Source: Prauserella rugosa
GTDB taxonomy: Bacteria > Actinomycetota > Actinomycetes > Mycobacteriales > Pseudonocardiaceae
Length of the DNA stretch: 64,000 nt
Reading direction: 5' to 3'
Assembly (NCBI RefSeq): GCF_000719975.1
Contig: NZ_JOIJ01000012.1
Span: 62,001 to 126,000 of the forward strand
Shown here: piece by piece, positions 17,382-25,705 of the stretch
How positions within the stretch are numbered: position 1 is the stretch's first letter
Layout of the letters: each line of letters opens with the position of its first letter
Program-made: the position numbers and the translations under genes
Notes under the pieces: generated by a model
Told to the model about the DNA's origin: nothing
The model's database searches: none
The model's input: the letters and a program-made list of their open reading frames with translations, nothing else

Positions 17382-17824
17382 ATGCCGCATTGGATTTGGT
17401 ATGTGCTCGCGGCGGTCGTCGTCGCAGCGTATTTCGCCGTGCGGTGGCGGGAGAATCAGAAGACGCACCGGGACGCGAACACTGGCAGGTCGTCGCGTTC
17501 ACCCTCGCCCAGAAGGCACCGACCCTGGAAGTCGGGCCTCGGGGCACGCTCGGGCGGCTCGCGGTGCGGGCCGGTGTCGGTAACACCACCGGAGACGCCG
17601 ACTTCGACCGGCGATACGCCGTCCGTTCCGAGGACGACGGATTCACCGCGACGGTGCTCAACAAGGAGGTCCGCGCCTACCTCCTCAGCACCAAACACGC
17701 CGCCCATCTCCTCGTCACCGGCAACGACGCCGTGACGTGGCGTGCGGGGCAGCTGTATCCCGACGACATGGAGCCGTGGGCCGATTTCCTCGCCGACGCC
17801 CTGGATCGCGCCGGCCTGACGTAG
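17382..17824 (+). pseudogene. Membrane-anchored hypothetical protein, apparent frameshift
   Basis: From ATG 17382 (GGAG just upstream) the frame gives MPHWIWYVLAAVVVAAYFAV, a clear N-terminal transmembrane anchor, then KTHRDAN. It then loses protein-like character and runs into low-complexity Arg/Ser. In the -1 frame a well-behaved domain begins near 17480 (HWQVVAFTLAQKAPTLEVGP) and continues to the stop at 17824 (DDMEPWADFLADALDRAGLT). A single missing base between about 17465 and 17490 would join them. No slippery heptamer is evident, so I read this as a decayed gene or a sequencing error rather than programmed frameshifting. The family is unknown. Confidence 0.6.
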
Positions 17825-17857
17825 CGACTCCCCTGGCCGCAGCGACTCCCCTGGCCG
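17823..17857. repeat. 18-bp direct repeat x2 at a stop codon
   Basis: AGCGACTCCCCTGGCCGC at 17823-17840 and again (last base truncated) at 17841-17857, overlapping the stop of the preceding frame. Confidence 0.85.
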
Positions 17858-17931
17858 TCCCGGCCCTGCGGCCGCCCACCTCGGCCACGACGGGCACGCG
17901 CCGACACGGCCCCGTCTCCCGCGCCCACCGT

Positions 17932-17937
17932 TAAGGT
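17932..17937 (+). promoter_or_regulatory. -10 hexamer TAAGGT, decides the start at 17945
   Basis: TAAGGT ends 7 bases before ATG 17945. The in-frame GTG at 17936 overlaps the hexamer and is excluded. Confidence 0.55.
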
Positions 17938-17944
17938 GAGCGGC

Positions 17945-18829
17945 ATGCGAGTTCTGGTCGCCGGTTCCAGCGGACTGCTCGGCGGTGCGCTGGTGTCCAG
18001 GTTGCGCACGGCCGGTCACGACGTCGTGCGCCTGGTCCGGCGCCGGCCCGAAGCCGCCGACGAACGCGGCTGGGACCCGCCCGCCGGGCACATCGACGAC
18101 GATGCGTTCGACGGTCTCGACGCCGTGGTGAACCTGTGCGGCGCCCCGCTGGCTTCCGGACGGTGGAGCGGCGCGCGGAAGCAGCACATCGTCGACAGCC
18201 GTCTCGAACCGACCGAGGTGCTCTCCGAGGCCGTCGCGCGGCACGGCGTTCCCGTGCTGCTCAACGCGTCCGGGATCAACGTCTACGGCGACACCGGTGA
18301 GCGCGAGGTCGACGAGACCGCCGCGCCCGGCACCGGATTCCTGGCCGACCTGTGCACCGCGTGGGAGGCCGCGACCGGCGCCGCGCAACGCGCGGGGGCG
18401 CGCGTGGTCCTGCTGCGCACCGCACCGGTGCTCTCACCCAGCGGTGGAATCCTGGGGCCGCTGAAGGTCCTGTTCCGCGCGGGCCTCGGCGGGCGCTTGG
18501 GCAACGGCAGGCAGTACTTCCCGTGGATCGGACTCGACGACCACCTCGCCGCGACGGAACTGCTGCTGCGCGGCGGCGACCTCTCGGGTCCGGTCAACCT
18601 CACGGCGCCCGTCCCGGTCACCAACGCCGAGTTCACCCGCGCACTCGGGCGGGCACTGCACCGTCCGGCCCCGTGGCGGGCACCGCGCCTACCGCTGCGG
18701 GTCCTGCTTGGCGAGGCGGCCGACGAGATGTTGTTGTCCGGCCCGCGTGCGGTGCCCACCCGCCTGTCCCGTGCGGGCTTCGCGTTCACGCACCCGCGGA
18801 TCGACGATGCACTCGCGGCCGTCGTCTGA
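17945..18829 (+). CDS. TIGR01777-family NAD-dependent epimerase/oxidoreductase
   Basis: A 294-aa extended-SDR protein. The N-terminal MRVLVAGSSGLLGGALVSRL is the dinucleotide-binding glycine motif. VVNLCGAPLASGRWS and a conserved ASGINVYGDTGEREVDE region follow, with a C-terminal DUF1731 segment (PAPWRAPRLPLRVLLGEAADEMLLSG). This is the YfcH/Rv2216 family, which sits between sucB and lipB in mycobacteria just as here. The substrate is unknown in all members I know of; context hints at a lipoate or cell-envelope link, which is inference. The start is fixed by the leaderless -10 box. It overlaps or nearly touches the PAP2 gene downstream. Confidence 0.88.
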   Translation: MRVLVAGSSGLLGGALVSRLRTAGHDVVRLVRRRPEAADERGWDPPAGHIDDDAFDGLDAVVNLCGAPLASGRWSGARKQHIVDSRLEPTEVLSEAVARHGVPVLLNASGINVYGDTGEREVDETAAPGTGFLADLCTAWEAATGAAQRAGARVVLLRTAPVLSPSGGILGPLKVLFRAGLGGRLGNGRQYFPWIGLDDHLAATELLLRGGDLSGPVNLTAPVPVTNAEFTRALGRALHRPAPWRAPRLPLRVLLGEAADEMLLSGPRAVPTRLSRAGFAFTHPRIDDALAAVV

Positions 18830-19511
18830 CGACGTGTCCGAACAGCCGTCTGACCACGCGTCCGAACCAGTGCGCGCACGACCGCGCGGCGTGCTCCTCG
18901 TCTCCGCGACGTTGCTCCTGGCGTTCGTGGTCCTCGGCCTGCTCGCGAGGAACGGCACCGATCTCGACGTGCTCGTCAGCGACCGGCTGCACGACGTGTG
19001 GCGCGGGCCCGCGGGCCGGGCCGCCGAGATCACGAGCTGGGTACTCGGTCCGGTGCTGCCCGTCCTGGCCGCCGTCGGCCTGGCCGTCGCCGCGTTCGCC
19101 GATCGGCGCCGCAGGCCGCACCGCGCACGGCTGCTGGGCAGGGTGCTGCTCGTGCTGGTCGTGTGCCGGGCGACCAGTGCCGTGGCGAAGCCGTTGTTCG
19201 CCCGCGACCGGCCCCGTGAGTATCCGGATTTCGCCTTCCCCAGCGGTCACGTCACGTCGGTGGCGGCCACGTGCTTCGCCGCGGTGCTGCTCGTCGGATG
19301 GTTGGCGCCCCGGTTGTGGCACACGGCCCTCGCCGCGGCGGTGAGTGCGACGGCGTTGTGCGCGGCGAGCCGCGTGGTCCTCGACGTCCATTGGTTGACC
19401 GACACCGTCGGCGCGGTGCTGGGGGTCACCGGCGCGGGCCTGGCGACCGCAGCGGCGCTGCGGCTCATCCCCCTGCCGAGGCGACGGGCGGGAGTAGAGT
19501 CGGCGCCGTGA
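18807..19511 (+). CDS. PAP2-family membrane phosphatase
   Basis: About 234 aa with five or six transmembrane helices. The three-part PAP2 active-site signature is complete: [13 protein letters not shown] in [10 protein letters not shown], and [12 protein letters not shown]. Members dephosphorylate lipid phosphates (phosphatidate, undecaprenyl-PP) outside the membrane. ATG 18807 overlaps the previous gene by 23 bases; GTG 18834, just past that stop, is a reasonable alternative. The first ~24 codons of the overlap region are part of a 24-bp direct repeat. Its stop overlaps the lipB start by four bases (GTGA at 19508-19511). Confidence 0.85.
   Translation: MHSRPSSDDVSEQPSDHASEPVRARPRGVLLVSATLLLAFVVLGLLARNGTDLDVLVSDRLHDVWRGPAGRAAEITSWVLGPVLPVLAAVGLAVAAFADRRRRPHRARLLGRVLLVLVVCRATSAVAKPLFARDRPREYPDFAFPSGHVTSVAATCFAAVLLVGWLAPRLWHTALAAAVSATALCAASRVVLDVHWLTDTVGAVLGVTGAGLATAAALRLIPLPRRRAGVESAP
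19495..19500 (+). promoter_or_regulatory. -10 hexamer TAGAGT inside the PAP2 3' end, leaderless lipB
   Basis: TAGAGT ends 7 bases before GTG 19508. lipB can thus be read both by coupling from PAP2 and from its own leaderless promoter. Confidence 0.55.
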
Positions 19512-20248
19512 CTGCGAACGCGAACCTGTCCTGCCGCGCCTCCTCCGCATCCGTCGACGTCCGCGAGATCGGCACGATCGACTATCTCGAGGCGTGGGAG
19601 TTGCAGCGCGAGTACGCCGAGGCGCGCGCCGACGAGACGCGGCCCGACACCATGCTGCTGCTCGAACATCCGTCCGTGTACACGGCGGGCAAGCGCACCC
19701 AGCCGGAGGACCGGCCCGCCGACGGCACGCCGGTGATCGACGTCGACCGCGGCGGGCGCATCACCTGGCACGGGCCTGGCCAGCTGGTCGGCTATCCGCT
19801 GGTGAAACTGGCCGATCCGATCGACGTCGTGCAGTACGTGCGGCGCATCGAACAGGCGCTCATCGACGTGTGCGACCGGTTCGGTGTGCACGCGGGCCGG
19901 GTCGACGGCCGCAGCGGCGTGTGGCTTCCCGCCGACGACCGCGGACCCGAACGCAAGATCGCCGCGATCGGCATCCGAGTGCAGCGAGGCGTGACGATGC
20001 ACGGCTTCGAACTCAACTGCAACGCCGACCTCAGCGCCTTCGACCGGATCGTGCCGTGCGGTATCAGCGACGCGGGCACGACGTCGCTGTCGGCCGAGCT
20101 CGGGCGCGATGTGCCGGTGTCCGAGGCGCTGCCGCTTGCGCGGGAGGCCGTGCTGGCCGCACTGGACGGCGAACTGCCGGTGACCGATCGCTGGATTCCA
20201 CGCCAGGAGCCCTCCGCCCCTGGCGTCACGTTCGCCCTGCAGAACTGA
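19508..20248 (+). CDS. lipB: Octanoyl-ACP:protein N-octanoyltransferase
   Basis: 246 aa. LipB moves octanoate from acyl carrier protein to lipoyl-domain lysines as the first step of lipoate synthesis. Signature [17 protein letters not shown] lies near residue 80, the catalytic Lys in [11 protein letters not shown] near 155, and the catalytic Cys in [15 protein letters not shown] near 182. Its acyl donor (AcpP), acceptor (SucB) and partner (LipA) are all encoded in this window. The start is supported by the -10 box 7 bases upstream. The 3' end faces a convergent gene across the second 53-bp palindrome. Confidence 0.95.
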   Translation: MTANANLSCRASSASVDVREIGTIDYLEAWELQREYAEARADETRPDTMLLLEHPSVYTAGKRTQPEDRPADGTPVIDVDRGGRITWHGPGQLVGYPLVKLADPIDVVQYVRRIEQALIDVCDRFGVHAGRVDGRSGVWLPADDRGPERKIAAIGIRVQRGVTMHGFELNCNADLSAFDRIVPCGISDAGTTSLSAELGRDVPVSEALPLAREAVLAALDGELPVTDRWIPRQEPSAPGVTFALQN

Positions 20249-20290
20249 ATCGCCCGTCGGGCCCCTTCGGAGGGACTGCACCGTCCTGAT

Positions 20291-20343
20291 GCTCCCAAGG
20301 GCCCCATAGTCGCGTTGAACGCGACTATGGGGCCCTTGGGAGC
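20291..20343. repeat. 53-bp palindromic intergenic element, copy 2
   Basis: Two perfect 26-bp arms around one central G, between convergent lipB (+) and the LLM oxidoreductase (-). It belongs to the same family as 7364-7416 and probably acts as a two-way terminator. Confidence 0.88.
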
Positions 20344-20351
20344 AGTGCCGG

Positions 20352-21284
20352 TCAGTCGAGCTGGCGGGCGACCTCGGAGGCGATGAGCTCCAGGTGGTCG
20401 AGATCGGACAGGTCGAGCACCTGCAGGTACAGCCGCTCGACGCCCGTCTTCTCCCGCCACGTGCCGATCTTGTCGACGACCTCGGCGGGAGTTCCGGCGA
20501 GACCGTTCTCCTTGAGCTCGGCGACCTCGCGGCCGATGGCGTCGGCGCGGCGGGAGATCTCGGCGTCGTCCCTGCCGACGGCGGCGACGAGTGCGGCCGA
20601 TCGCCGGATCGGCGTGGTGCGGCCGATCTCCTTCGCGGCGGCGTCGACGCGCTCGAACTGCGCGAGCGCCGAGTCGGCGTCCTTGAAGGGGATGTTGAAC
20701 TCGTCGGCGTACTGCGCGGCCAGTGCGGGGGTGCGCTTCTTGCCGCCACCGCCGAGGATCACCGGCGGGTGCGGACGCTGGGCGGGCTTGGGCAGCCCGG
20801 GCGCGCCGTCGAGCGTGTAGTGCTCACCGGAGAAGGAGAACGTCTCGCCCTCGGGCGTGTCCCACAGGCCGGTGATGACGGCGAGCTGTTCGGTGTAGCG
20901 GTCGAACAGCTCCTTCGTGGCCGGCAGGTCGATCCCGTAAGCGGTGTGCTCGTCGACGTACCAGCCGGAGCCGAAGCCGAACTCGATGCGGCCGCCGGAC
21001 ATGCGGTCGGCCTGTGCGACCGAGATAGCCAGCACGGACGGGTGTCGGAACGTCGCCGCCGTGACGAGCGTGCCGAGCCGGATCGTCGAGGTCTCGCGGG
21101 CCAGCCCCGCGAGCGTCAGCCACGCGTCCGTGGGTCCGGGAAGCCCCGACGCGTCGCCCATCTTCAGATAGTGGTCGGACCGGAAGAACGCGCCGAAGCC
21201 ACCCGCCTCCGTGGCTTTCGCGACGCGCAGCAGGTCCTCGTAGTCGGCGCCTTGCTGAGGTTCGGTGAAGATCCTGAGTTCCAC
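20352..21284 (-). CDS. LLM-class (probably F420-dependent) oxidoreductase
   Basis: A 310-aa luciferase-like TIM-barrel protein. The N-terminus MELRIFTEPQQGADYEDL, SDHYLKMG near residue 38, TLVTAATFRHPSVLA, and RIEFGFGSGWYVDEH are typical of the TIGR03560-like LLM group that uses F420 in actinobacteria; the substrate is unknown. GTG 21284 is preferred over upstream in-frame ATGs because a -10 TAGTCT lies 7 bases before it. It begins the four-gene cassette (with TetR, a hypothetical and an SDR) that separates lipB from lipA. Confidence 0.88.
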   Translation of the reverse strand: MELRIFTEPQQGADYEDLLRVAKATEAGGFGAFFRSDHYLKMGDASGLPGPTDAWLTLAGLARETSTIRLGTLVTAATFRHPSVLAISVAQADRMSGGRIEFGFGSGWYVDEHTAYGIDLPATKELFDRYTEQLAVITGLWDTPEGETFSFSGEHYTLDGAPGLPKPAQRPHPPVILGGGGKKRTPALAAQYADEFNIPFKDADSALAQFERVDAAAKEIGRTTPIRRSAALVAAVGRDDAEISRRADAIGREVAELKENGLAGTPAEVVDKIGTWREKTGVERLYLQVLDLSDLDHLELIASEVARQLD

Positions 21285-21291
21285 AATGCAC

Positions 21292-21297
21292 AGACTA
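21292..21297 (-). promoter_or_regulatory. -10 hexamer TAGTCT (minus strand), leaderless
   Basis: Seven bases upstream of GTG 21284. It decides against a longer N-terminus. Confidence 0.55.
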
Positions 21298-21392
21298 ATC
21301 GCGCGACGAAGCGCGCCCACTGCCCCGCGCGAGCCGCACCCGGACCGGTGACGTCTGGGCTCGGAGTCTCGTCCGGACCGCGGCCGCGACGA

Positions 21393-22004
21393 CTACGTGC
21401 CCGGCGCCGCGCTGCGGACCTGGTTCAGCAGCCGCACGACGACGTCCTCGATCTCCTCGCCGACCTTGCGCTGGTCGGTGGCATGGGCGATCTCGGTGGC
21501 GGCACTGCACAGCGCGCCGAACAGCAACCGCGACGTCACCTCGACGGGAACGGCCAGCACCTCGCCGGCGTCGATGAGGTCCTGCAGTGCCTGTTTGATG
21601 AGCCCGAAGCTGTAGCGGTCCTCGGCCTCGCGCCAGCGCGCCCAGCCCATGACCACCGGCGCCTCCTGCAGCGCGATCCGCTGGTAGGCGGGGTCGAGAC
21701 AGCTGCCGATGAACTCGCGCAACCCGGCCAGCGCGCGCTCCCACGGCGGCTGCGAGCCCGTCAGGATCTTCTCCAGGCGACCTTTGACCTCGGCCTCGAC
21801 CTCGTCGAAAGCCGCCTCGAACACGGCCTGCTTTCCGCTGAAATGGTGGTACAGCGCACCTTTGGTGACGCGTGCCCGCTTCGCGATCTCGTCGAGCGAC
21901 GTGCCCGCGTAACCACGTTCCGTGAACAGCCGGACGGCACTTCTGACCAGCGCAGATCTGGTCGATTCCGAATAGTCCTCACGCCTGGACCGCATTGTCA
22001 CCAC
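21393..22004 (-). CDS. TetR-family transcriptional regulator
   Basis: About 203 aa. The N-terminal HTH (STRSALVRSAVRLFTERGYAGTSLDEIAKRARVTKGALYHHFSGK, residues ~13-57, given here only as its location) is textbook TetR. The C-terminal ligand domain is all-helical. The GTG at 22004 is 7 bases after a -10 TAGAGT; ATG 21995 is an alternative. It is divergent from the gene at 22149, and the space between holds two perfect 15-bp palindromes that are the likely operators for autoregulation and for control of the divergent genes. The inducer is unknown. Confidence 0.9.
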   Translation of the reverse strand: MVTMRSRREDYSESTRSALVRSAVRLFTERGYAGTSLDEIAKRARVTKGALYHHFSGKQAVFEAAFDEVEAEVKGRLEKILTGSQPPWERALAGLREFIGSCLDPAYQRIALQEAPVVMGWARWREAEDRYSFGLIKQALQDLIDAGEVLAVPVEVTSRLLFGALCSAATEIAHATDQRKVGEEIEDVVVRLLNQVRSAAPGT

Positions 22005-22011
22005 GCTCACA

Positions 22012-22017
22012 ACTCTA
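22012..22017 (-). promoter_or_regulatory. -10 hexamer TAGAGT (minus strand) of the tetR gene
   Basis: Seven bases upstream of GTG 22004 and 18 bases from the edge of the first operator palindrome, so repressor binding there would cover the -35 region. Confidence 0.55.
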
Positions 22018-22034
22018 CTCGGGTTTCCGCCGTC

Positions 22035-22081
22035 CATACCGGTGGTATGTTCGGTCGTGTCAGCTCCATACCCACGGTATG
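22035..22081. promoter_or_regulatory. Two TetR operator palindromes
   Basis: CATACCGGTGGTATG (22035-22049) and CATACCCACGGTATG (22067-22081): identical 6-bp arms with 3-bp centres, 32 bp apart (three turns). A weak third site with an ACC-CGC-GGT core is centred near 22092. Confidence 0.8.
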
Positions 22082-22148
22082 CCGCAAACCCGCGGTAGGA
22101 CCGTTTTCCCGGAACACACCCGCGTGACACACGCAGCAGGGGGACCTC

Positions 22149-22691
22149 ATGAGCTGGAACGACTACTACCGGCGGCGCGACGTCATCGACGCGGTCCTGC
22201 GCCACGCACGACGTGACCCCGACGGGCCGCTGCCGTTCGACGAGATCCCCGGTGCGGCCGACCTGTTCGGCACGCCCGAGAACCTGCTGCTGGCCATGCA
22301 CTACCGCTGGCAGCAAACCCTCGGCGGCAGGCTGCGCGCCGAGGTCGGCGGGCCGGAGGACACCGCAGGCGTGCCCGGCGGTGGCGAACAGGACCACCTC
22401 GACGCCGTCTCGCGCGCGTGGCGCAGGACGGTCGCCGACAACCCGACGCTCCGCGCCGTACTCGACGCCCACGTCGACGACCACCCGGACCTGCGTCGCG
22501 CGCACGAGGCCGAGTTGCGGATGCTCGCCCTCACCGCGGGCGTCGCGGAGCCCGGCGAGCCGGACGAGGAGATCACGCAGGCAGGCAACGCCCTCGTGGC
22601 GCTCATGCGGGCCCGCACGGCAGGCGGACTCACCGCGCCGCGGCGGAACCCGGTCGGCCAGCTGCTCCGCAAGCTCGCCCCGACCGGCTGA
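22149..22691 (+). CDS. Conserved hypothetical protein next to TetR
   Basis: A 180-aa helical, charged protein starting MSWNDYYRRRDVIDAVLRHA, with no transmembrane segment. I have a weak memory of similar actinobacterial hypotheticals with this N-terminus but no function. The overall helical pattern resembles a TetR C-terminal domain without the HTH; this is only an impression. ATG 22149 is preceded by GGGGGA. It is the first gene opposite the tetR promoter, so control by the two operators is likely. Codon use is normal for the window. Confidence 0.7.
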   Translation: MSWNDYYRRRDVIDAVLRHARRDPDGPLPFDEIPGAADLFGTPENLLLAMHYRWQQTLGGRLRAEVGGPEDTAGVPGGGEQDHLDAVSRAWRRTVADNPTLRAVLDAHVDDHPDLRRAHEAELRMLALTAGVAEPGEPDEEITQAGNALVALMRARTAGGLTAPRRNPVGQLLRKLAPTG

Positions 22692-22746
22692 GCCGCACCA
22701 CCCGTACCTCAGGACGAACGCGTTGTTGGCGCACAGCCAATCGGCG

Positions 22747-22752
22747 TAGGTT
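22747..22752 (+). promoter_or_regulatory. -10 hexamer TAGGTT, leaderless
   Basis: Ends 7 bases before ATG 22760. Confidence 0.5.
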
Positions 22753-22759
22753 GTCCGCC

Positions 22760-23716
22760 ATGACACGCACGGCGGACAGGTGGACCGAGGCGGACATCCC
22801 CGACCAGACGGGGCGGACGGTGCTGGTGACCGGAGCGAACTCCGGACTGGGACTGCGCACCGCCGAGGTGCTGGCCGCCCGCGGCGCCACGGTGCTGCTG
22901 GCCTGCCGCTCCGCCGAACGCGGCCGGCGCGCGCTCGCGAGGGTTGCCGAGCAGGCAGCCGCCGAGCCCGCACTGGTCAGCCTCGACCTCGCCGATCTGG
23001 CTTCGGTGCGCCGCGCCGCCGACGACGTGCGGGACCGCACCGGCGACGGGCTCGACGTGCTGATCAACAACGCCGGCCTGATGGCACCACCGCACGAGAC
23101 GACCCGCGACGCGTTCGAGCTGCAGTTCGGTACCAACCACCTCGGGCACGCGGCGCTGACCTGGCTGCTCATGCCCGCGCTGCGGACCCGGCCCGGCGCG
23201 CGCGTGGTCACGGTGTCGAGCCTGGCCGCCCGCGCGGGCCGCATCGACACCGGCGATCCGAACTTCGAGCGCCGCCGCTACAACCCGGTGGCGGCCTACG
23301 GCCAGTCCAAACTCGCCAACCAGATGTTCGCACTGGAACTGAGCCGTCGGCTCCGGGCGGCGGGCGACGACGTGCTGAGCCTCGGAGCCCACCCCGGCTA
23401 CACCGACACCGACCTGGCCGGCGCGATGGCACGTTCGCAGCGCAACAGCGTGCTGCGAACCGTCATGGACGTCGGCGGCAGGATCGGCGGCGTGGTGCTG
23501 GCACAGAACACCCGGATGGGCACCCTTCCCCAGCTCTACGCCGCCACGGCACCGGGCGTGCGCGGCGGCGACTACATCGGCCCGACCGGCCTCGCCCAGA
23601 CGCGCGGCCACCCCGGCACGGTGCGTCCACTGGCTGCGGCGACGGACGAGGCGACGGCCACCGAGTTGTGGAATCTCACCGCCGAGTTGACGGGCGTCAC
23701 GCCCGACCCGGAGTGA
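22760..23716 (+). CDS. Short-chain dehydrogenase/reductase (retinol-dehydrogenase-like)
   Basis: A 318-aa classical SDR. It has the nucleotide motif [20 protein letters not shown] near residue 20, ACRSAERG, the structural [11 protein letters not shown], catalytic Ser in [12 protein letters not shown], and the Tyr-Lys pair [11 protein letters not shown] near 180. The group resembles WW-domain/retinol dehydrogenase-like SDRs that often reduce ketones or oxidise alcohols; the substrate is not predictable. It has its own leaderless promoter 69 bases after the preceding gene and lies directly upstream of the lipA promoter. Confidence 0.88.
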   Translation: MTRTADRWTEADIPDQTGRTVLVTGANSGLGLRTAEVLAARGATVLLACRSAERGRRALARVAEQAAAEPALVSLDLADLASVRRAADDVRDRTGDGLDVLINNAGLMAPPHETTRDAFELQFGTNHLGHAALTWLLMPALRTRPGARVVTVSSLAARAGRIDTGDPNFERRRYNPVAAYGQSKLANQMFALELSRRLRAAGDDVLSLGAHPGYTDTDLAGAMARSQRNSVLRTVMDVGGRIGGVVLAQNTRMGTLPQLYAATAPGVRGGDYIGPTGLAQTRGHPGTVRPLAAATDEATATELWNLTAELTGVTPDPE

Positions 23717-23740
23717 CCTTGTCCGCCCGATTTCAGGGCG

Positions 23741-23746
23741 TAGGGT
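23741..23746 (+). promoter_or_regulatory. -10 hexamer TAGGGT, leaderless lipA
   Basis: Ends 7 bases before GTG 23754, which sets the lipA start over the in-frame codon at 23745 that lies inside the box. Confidence 0.55.
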
Positions 23747-23753
23747 GGGTGCC

Positions 23754-24764
23754 GTGACTGCGTTGCCGGAAGGTCGGAAGCTGCTGCGTCTCGAAGTCCG
23801 CAACAGCCAGACGCCGATCGAGAGAAAGCCGTCGTGGATCAAGACCCGCGCCCGGATGGGCCCGGAGTTCACCGAACTCAAGGGCCTCGTCCGCCGCGAA
23901 GGTCTGAACACCGTGTGCGAAGAGGCGGGCTGTCCGAACATCTACGAGTGCTGGGAGGACCGCGAGGCCACGTTCCTCATCGGCGGTGACCAGTGCACGC
24001 GGCGGTGCGACTTCTGCCAGATCGACACGGGTAAGCCCGCCGAGCTCGACACCGACGAGCCGCGCCGGGTGGCCGAGAGCGTCCAGGCGATGGGCCTGCG
24101 CTACTCGACCGTCACCGGTGTCGCGCGTGACGACCTCGACGACGGCGGCGCGTGGCTCTACGCCGAGACCGTCCGCCAGATCCACCGGCTCAACCCGGGC
24201 ACCGGCGTGGAGGTTCTGATCCCGGACTTCAACGCCGAACCCGACCAGCTGGCCGAGGTGTTCAGCTCGGAGCCGGAGGTGCTCGCGCACAACGTCGAGA
24301 CGGTGCCGCGCATCTTCAAGCGCATCCGCCCCGGCTTCCGCTACGAACGGTCCCTGAAGGTCATCACGGAGGCCCGCAAGGCCGGCCTGGTGACCAAGTC
24401 GAACCTGATCCTGGGCATGGGTGAGACTCCCGACGAGGTTCGCCCCGCAATGCAGGATCTGTTCGACGCGGGCTGCGAGATCCTGACGATCACGCAGTAC
24501 CTGCGACCTTCGCCGCGGCACCACCCGGTTGACCGGTGGGTCAAGCCGGAGGAGTTCGTCGAGCACACGAAGGCCGCCGAGGAGATCGGCTTCCCCGGCG
24601 TCATGGCCGGACCGCTGGTGCGCTCGTCGTACCGGGCGGGCAAGCTCTACGCGAAGACGAAGGAGCACCGCGGCGAGCAGCTGCCCGAGAACCTGGAGCA
24701 CCTGGCCGCCTCCGCGCCTGCGGCGCAGGAGGCCAGCAGCGTGCTGGCCCGCGAATCGTCGTAG
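23754..24764 (+). CDS. lipA: Lipoyl synthase (radical SAM)
   Basis: 336 aa. It inserts two sulfurs into protein-bound octanoate. Both Fe-S cluster motifs are intact: auxiliary cluster [12 protein letters not shown] (CX4CX5C) near residue 52 and radical-[11 protein letters not shown] (CX3CX2C) near 80. The C-terminal [10 protein letters not shown] supplies the Ser ligand. It works after LipB on SucB and other lipoyl proteins and consumes its auxiliary cluster, for which ErpA-type carriers are suppliers. The leaderless promoter separates it from the SDR. Unlike most actinobacteria, lipB is not adjacent but 3.5 kb upstream. Confidence 0.96.
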   Translation: MTALPEGRKLLRLEVRNSQTPIERKPSWIKTRARMGPEFTELKGLVRREGLNTVCEEAGCPNIYECWEDREATFLIGGDQCTRRCDFCQIDTGKPAELDTDEPRRVAESVQAMGLRYSTVTGVARDDLDDGGAWLYAETVRQIHRLNPGTGVEVLIPDFNAEPDQLAEVFSSEPEVLAHNVETVPRIFKRIRPGFRYERSLKVITEARKAGLVTKSNLILGMGETPDEVRPAMQDLFDAGCEILTITQYLRPSPRHHPVDRWVKPEEFVEHTKAAEEIGFPGVMAGPLVRSSYRAGKLYAKTKEHRGEQLPENLEHLAASAPAAQEASSVLARESS

Positions 24765-24814
24765 GCATCCGACGACCCGGGCGAACCCTGACGCATCCCT
24801 GATGCAGGAGCGGC

Positions 24815-24820
24815 TAGTGT
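24815..24820 (+). promoter_or_regulatory. -10 hexamer TAGTGT for dedA
   Basis: Predicts a transcript from ~24827 with a ~70-nt leader that contains the UUCG hairpin at 24840-24865. Confidence 0.4.
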
Positions 24821-24839
24821 CACGCACACAGGCGCTGAC

Positions 24840-24865
24840 GGTCCGCCGCGTTCGCGCGGCGGACC
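24840..24865 (+). other. UUCG-capped hairpin in the dedA leader
   Basis: Perfect 11-bp stem (24840-24850 / 24855-24865) closed by TTCG, ending 32 bases before the dedA start. It could be a stability element or an attenuator; it matches no riboswitch class I know. Confidence 0.55.
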
Positions 24866-24897
24866 GCACGGGGGATCGACGAACAGGGGTGTGACAG

Positions 24898-25662
24898 GTG
24901 GTCACCGACTTTCTCAACTGGCTACAGAGCCTGCCGCAGCCGGCGCTGGTCGCCGCGGCGGGCTTGCTGGTGCTGGCCGAGTGCACCATCGGTCTCGGGT
25001 TCATCGCGCCGGGCGAATCGGGACTGCTGATCGCGGCGACCACCGCCAACACCGTGCCGCGGTTCCTCATCCTGTGGGCCGTGGTGACGGTGTGCGCGGG
25101 CGTCGGCGACACGATCGGCTACACGATCGGCCGCAAGTTCGGGCCGAGGCTGCGGGAAACCAAGGTGGTCCAGAAGTCGGGCGCCGACGCGTGGGACAAG
25201 GCCACCGGAATTCTGCAGCGTCGCGGCGCATGGGCGGTGTTCTTCGCCCGCTTCCTCCCGGTCGTCCGCACCCTGACCCCCGCCGCGGCGGGTACGTCGA
25301 AGCTGCCGTACCGCAAGTTCCTCCCGGCCGCCGTGGCCGGGGCGATCTGTTGGTCGGCACTGCACATCGCACTCGGCGCCGCGATGGGCGAGGCCGCCAA
25401 ACAGATCGAGGACGCGATGAGCACCGGCGGCATGATCGTCGTCGGTGTCCTGGCTGCGATCGCAGTGATCGCGCTGCTGCGGTACAAGCGCAAGAAGACG
25501 CTCGGGGCGATGCCCTCGGCCGCGCCCGGCGCGGACGCCGCAACGGCTGACGTCGACGCGGGCGGCGGCGACGGCTCGGGCGAGACCTCCGCGCGGTCCG
25601 AGACGGCGACCGCCACGAAGCGGGCACGCGAGTCCGACGACGGGCCCACCACGGCATCCTGA
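24898..25662 (+). CDS. DedA-family membrane protein
   Basis: A 254-aa SNARE-associated/DedA fold protein. It has LLVLAECTIGLGFIAPGESGLL with the conserved E/G motif near residue 25, GDTIGYTIGRKFGPRL near 75, and RRGAWAVFFARFLPVVRTLTPAAAG near 103 (the F/GRFxP.xR signature), then two more helices. DedA proteins flip polyprenyl-phosphate or phospholipids and support membrane potential. The C-terminal ~50 residues after KRKK are a hydrophilic Ala/Glu/Ser tail. GTG start; the leader holds a stable UUCG hairpin. It is the first gene after the break in the conserved order downstream of lipA. Confidence 0.9.
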   Translation: MVTDFLNWLQSLPQPALVAAAGLLVLAECTIGLGFIAPGESGLLIAATTANTVPRFLILWAVVTVCAGVGDTIGYTIGRKFGPRLRETKVVQKSGADAWDKATGILQRRGAWAVFFARFLPVVRTLTPAAAGTSKLPYRKFLPAAVAGAICWSALHIALGAAMGEAAKQIEDAMSTGGMIVVGVLAAIAVIALLRYKRKKTLGAMPSAAPGADAATADVDAGGGDGSGETSARSETATATKRARESDDGPTTAS

Positions 25663-25705
25663 CCGGGCGCTGACACGCCCGTGGCCGGGCCCGCATCATG
25701 AGGGC

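Noticed and set aside
17465..17490. Programmed -1 frameshift site
   Set aside because: No slippery heptamer and no obvious downstream pseudoknot. A simple one-base deletion or sequencing error explains the frames.
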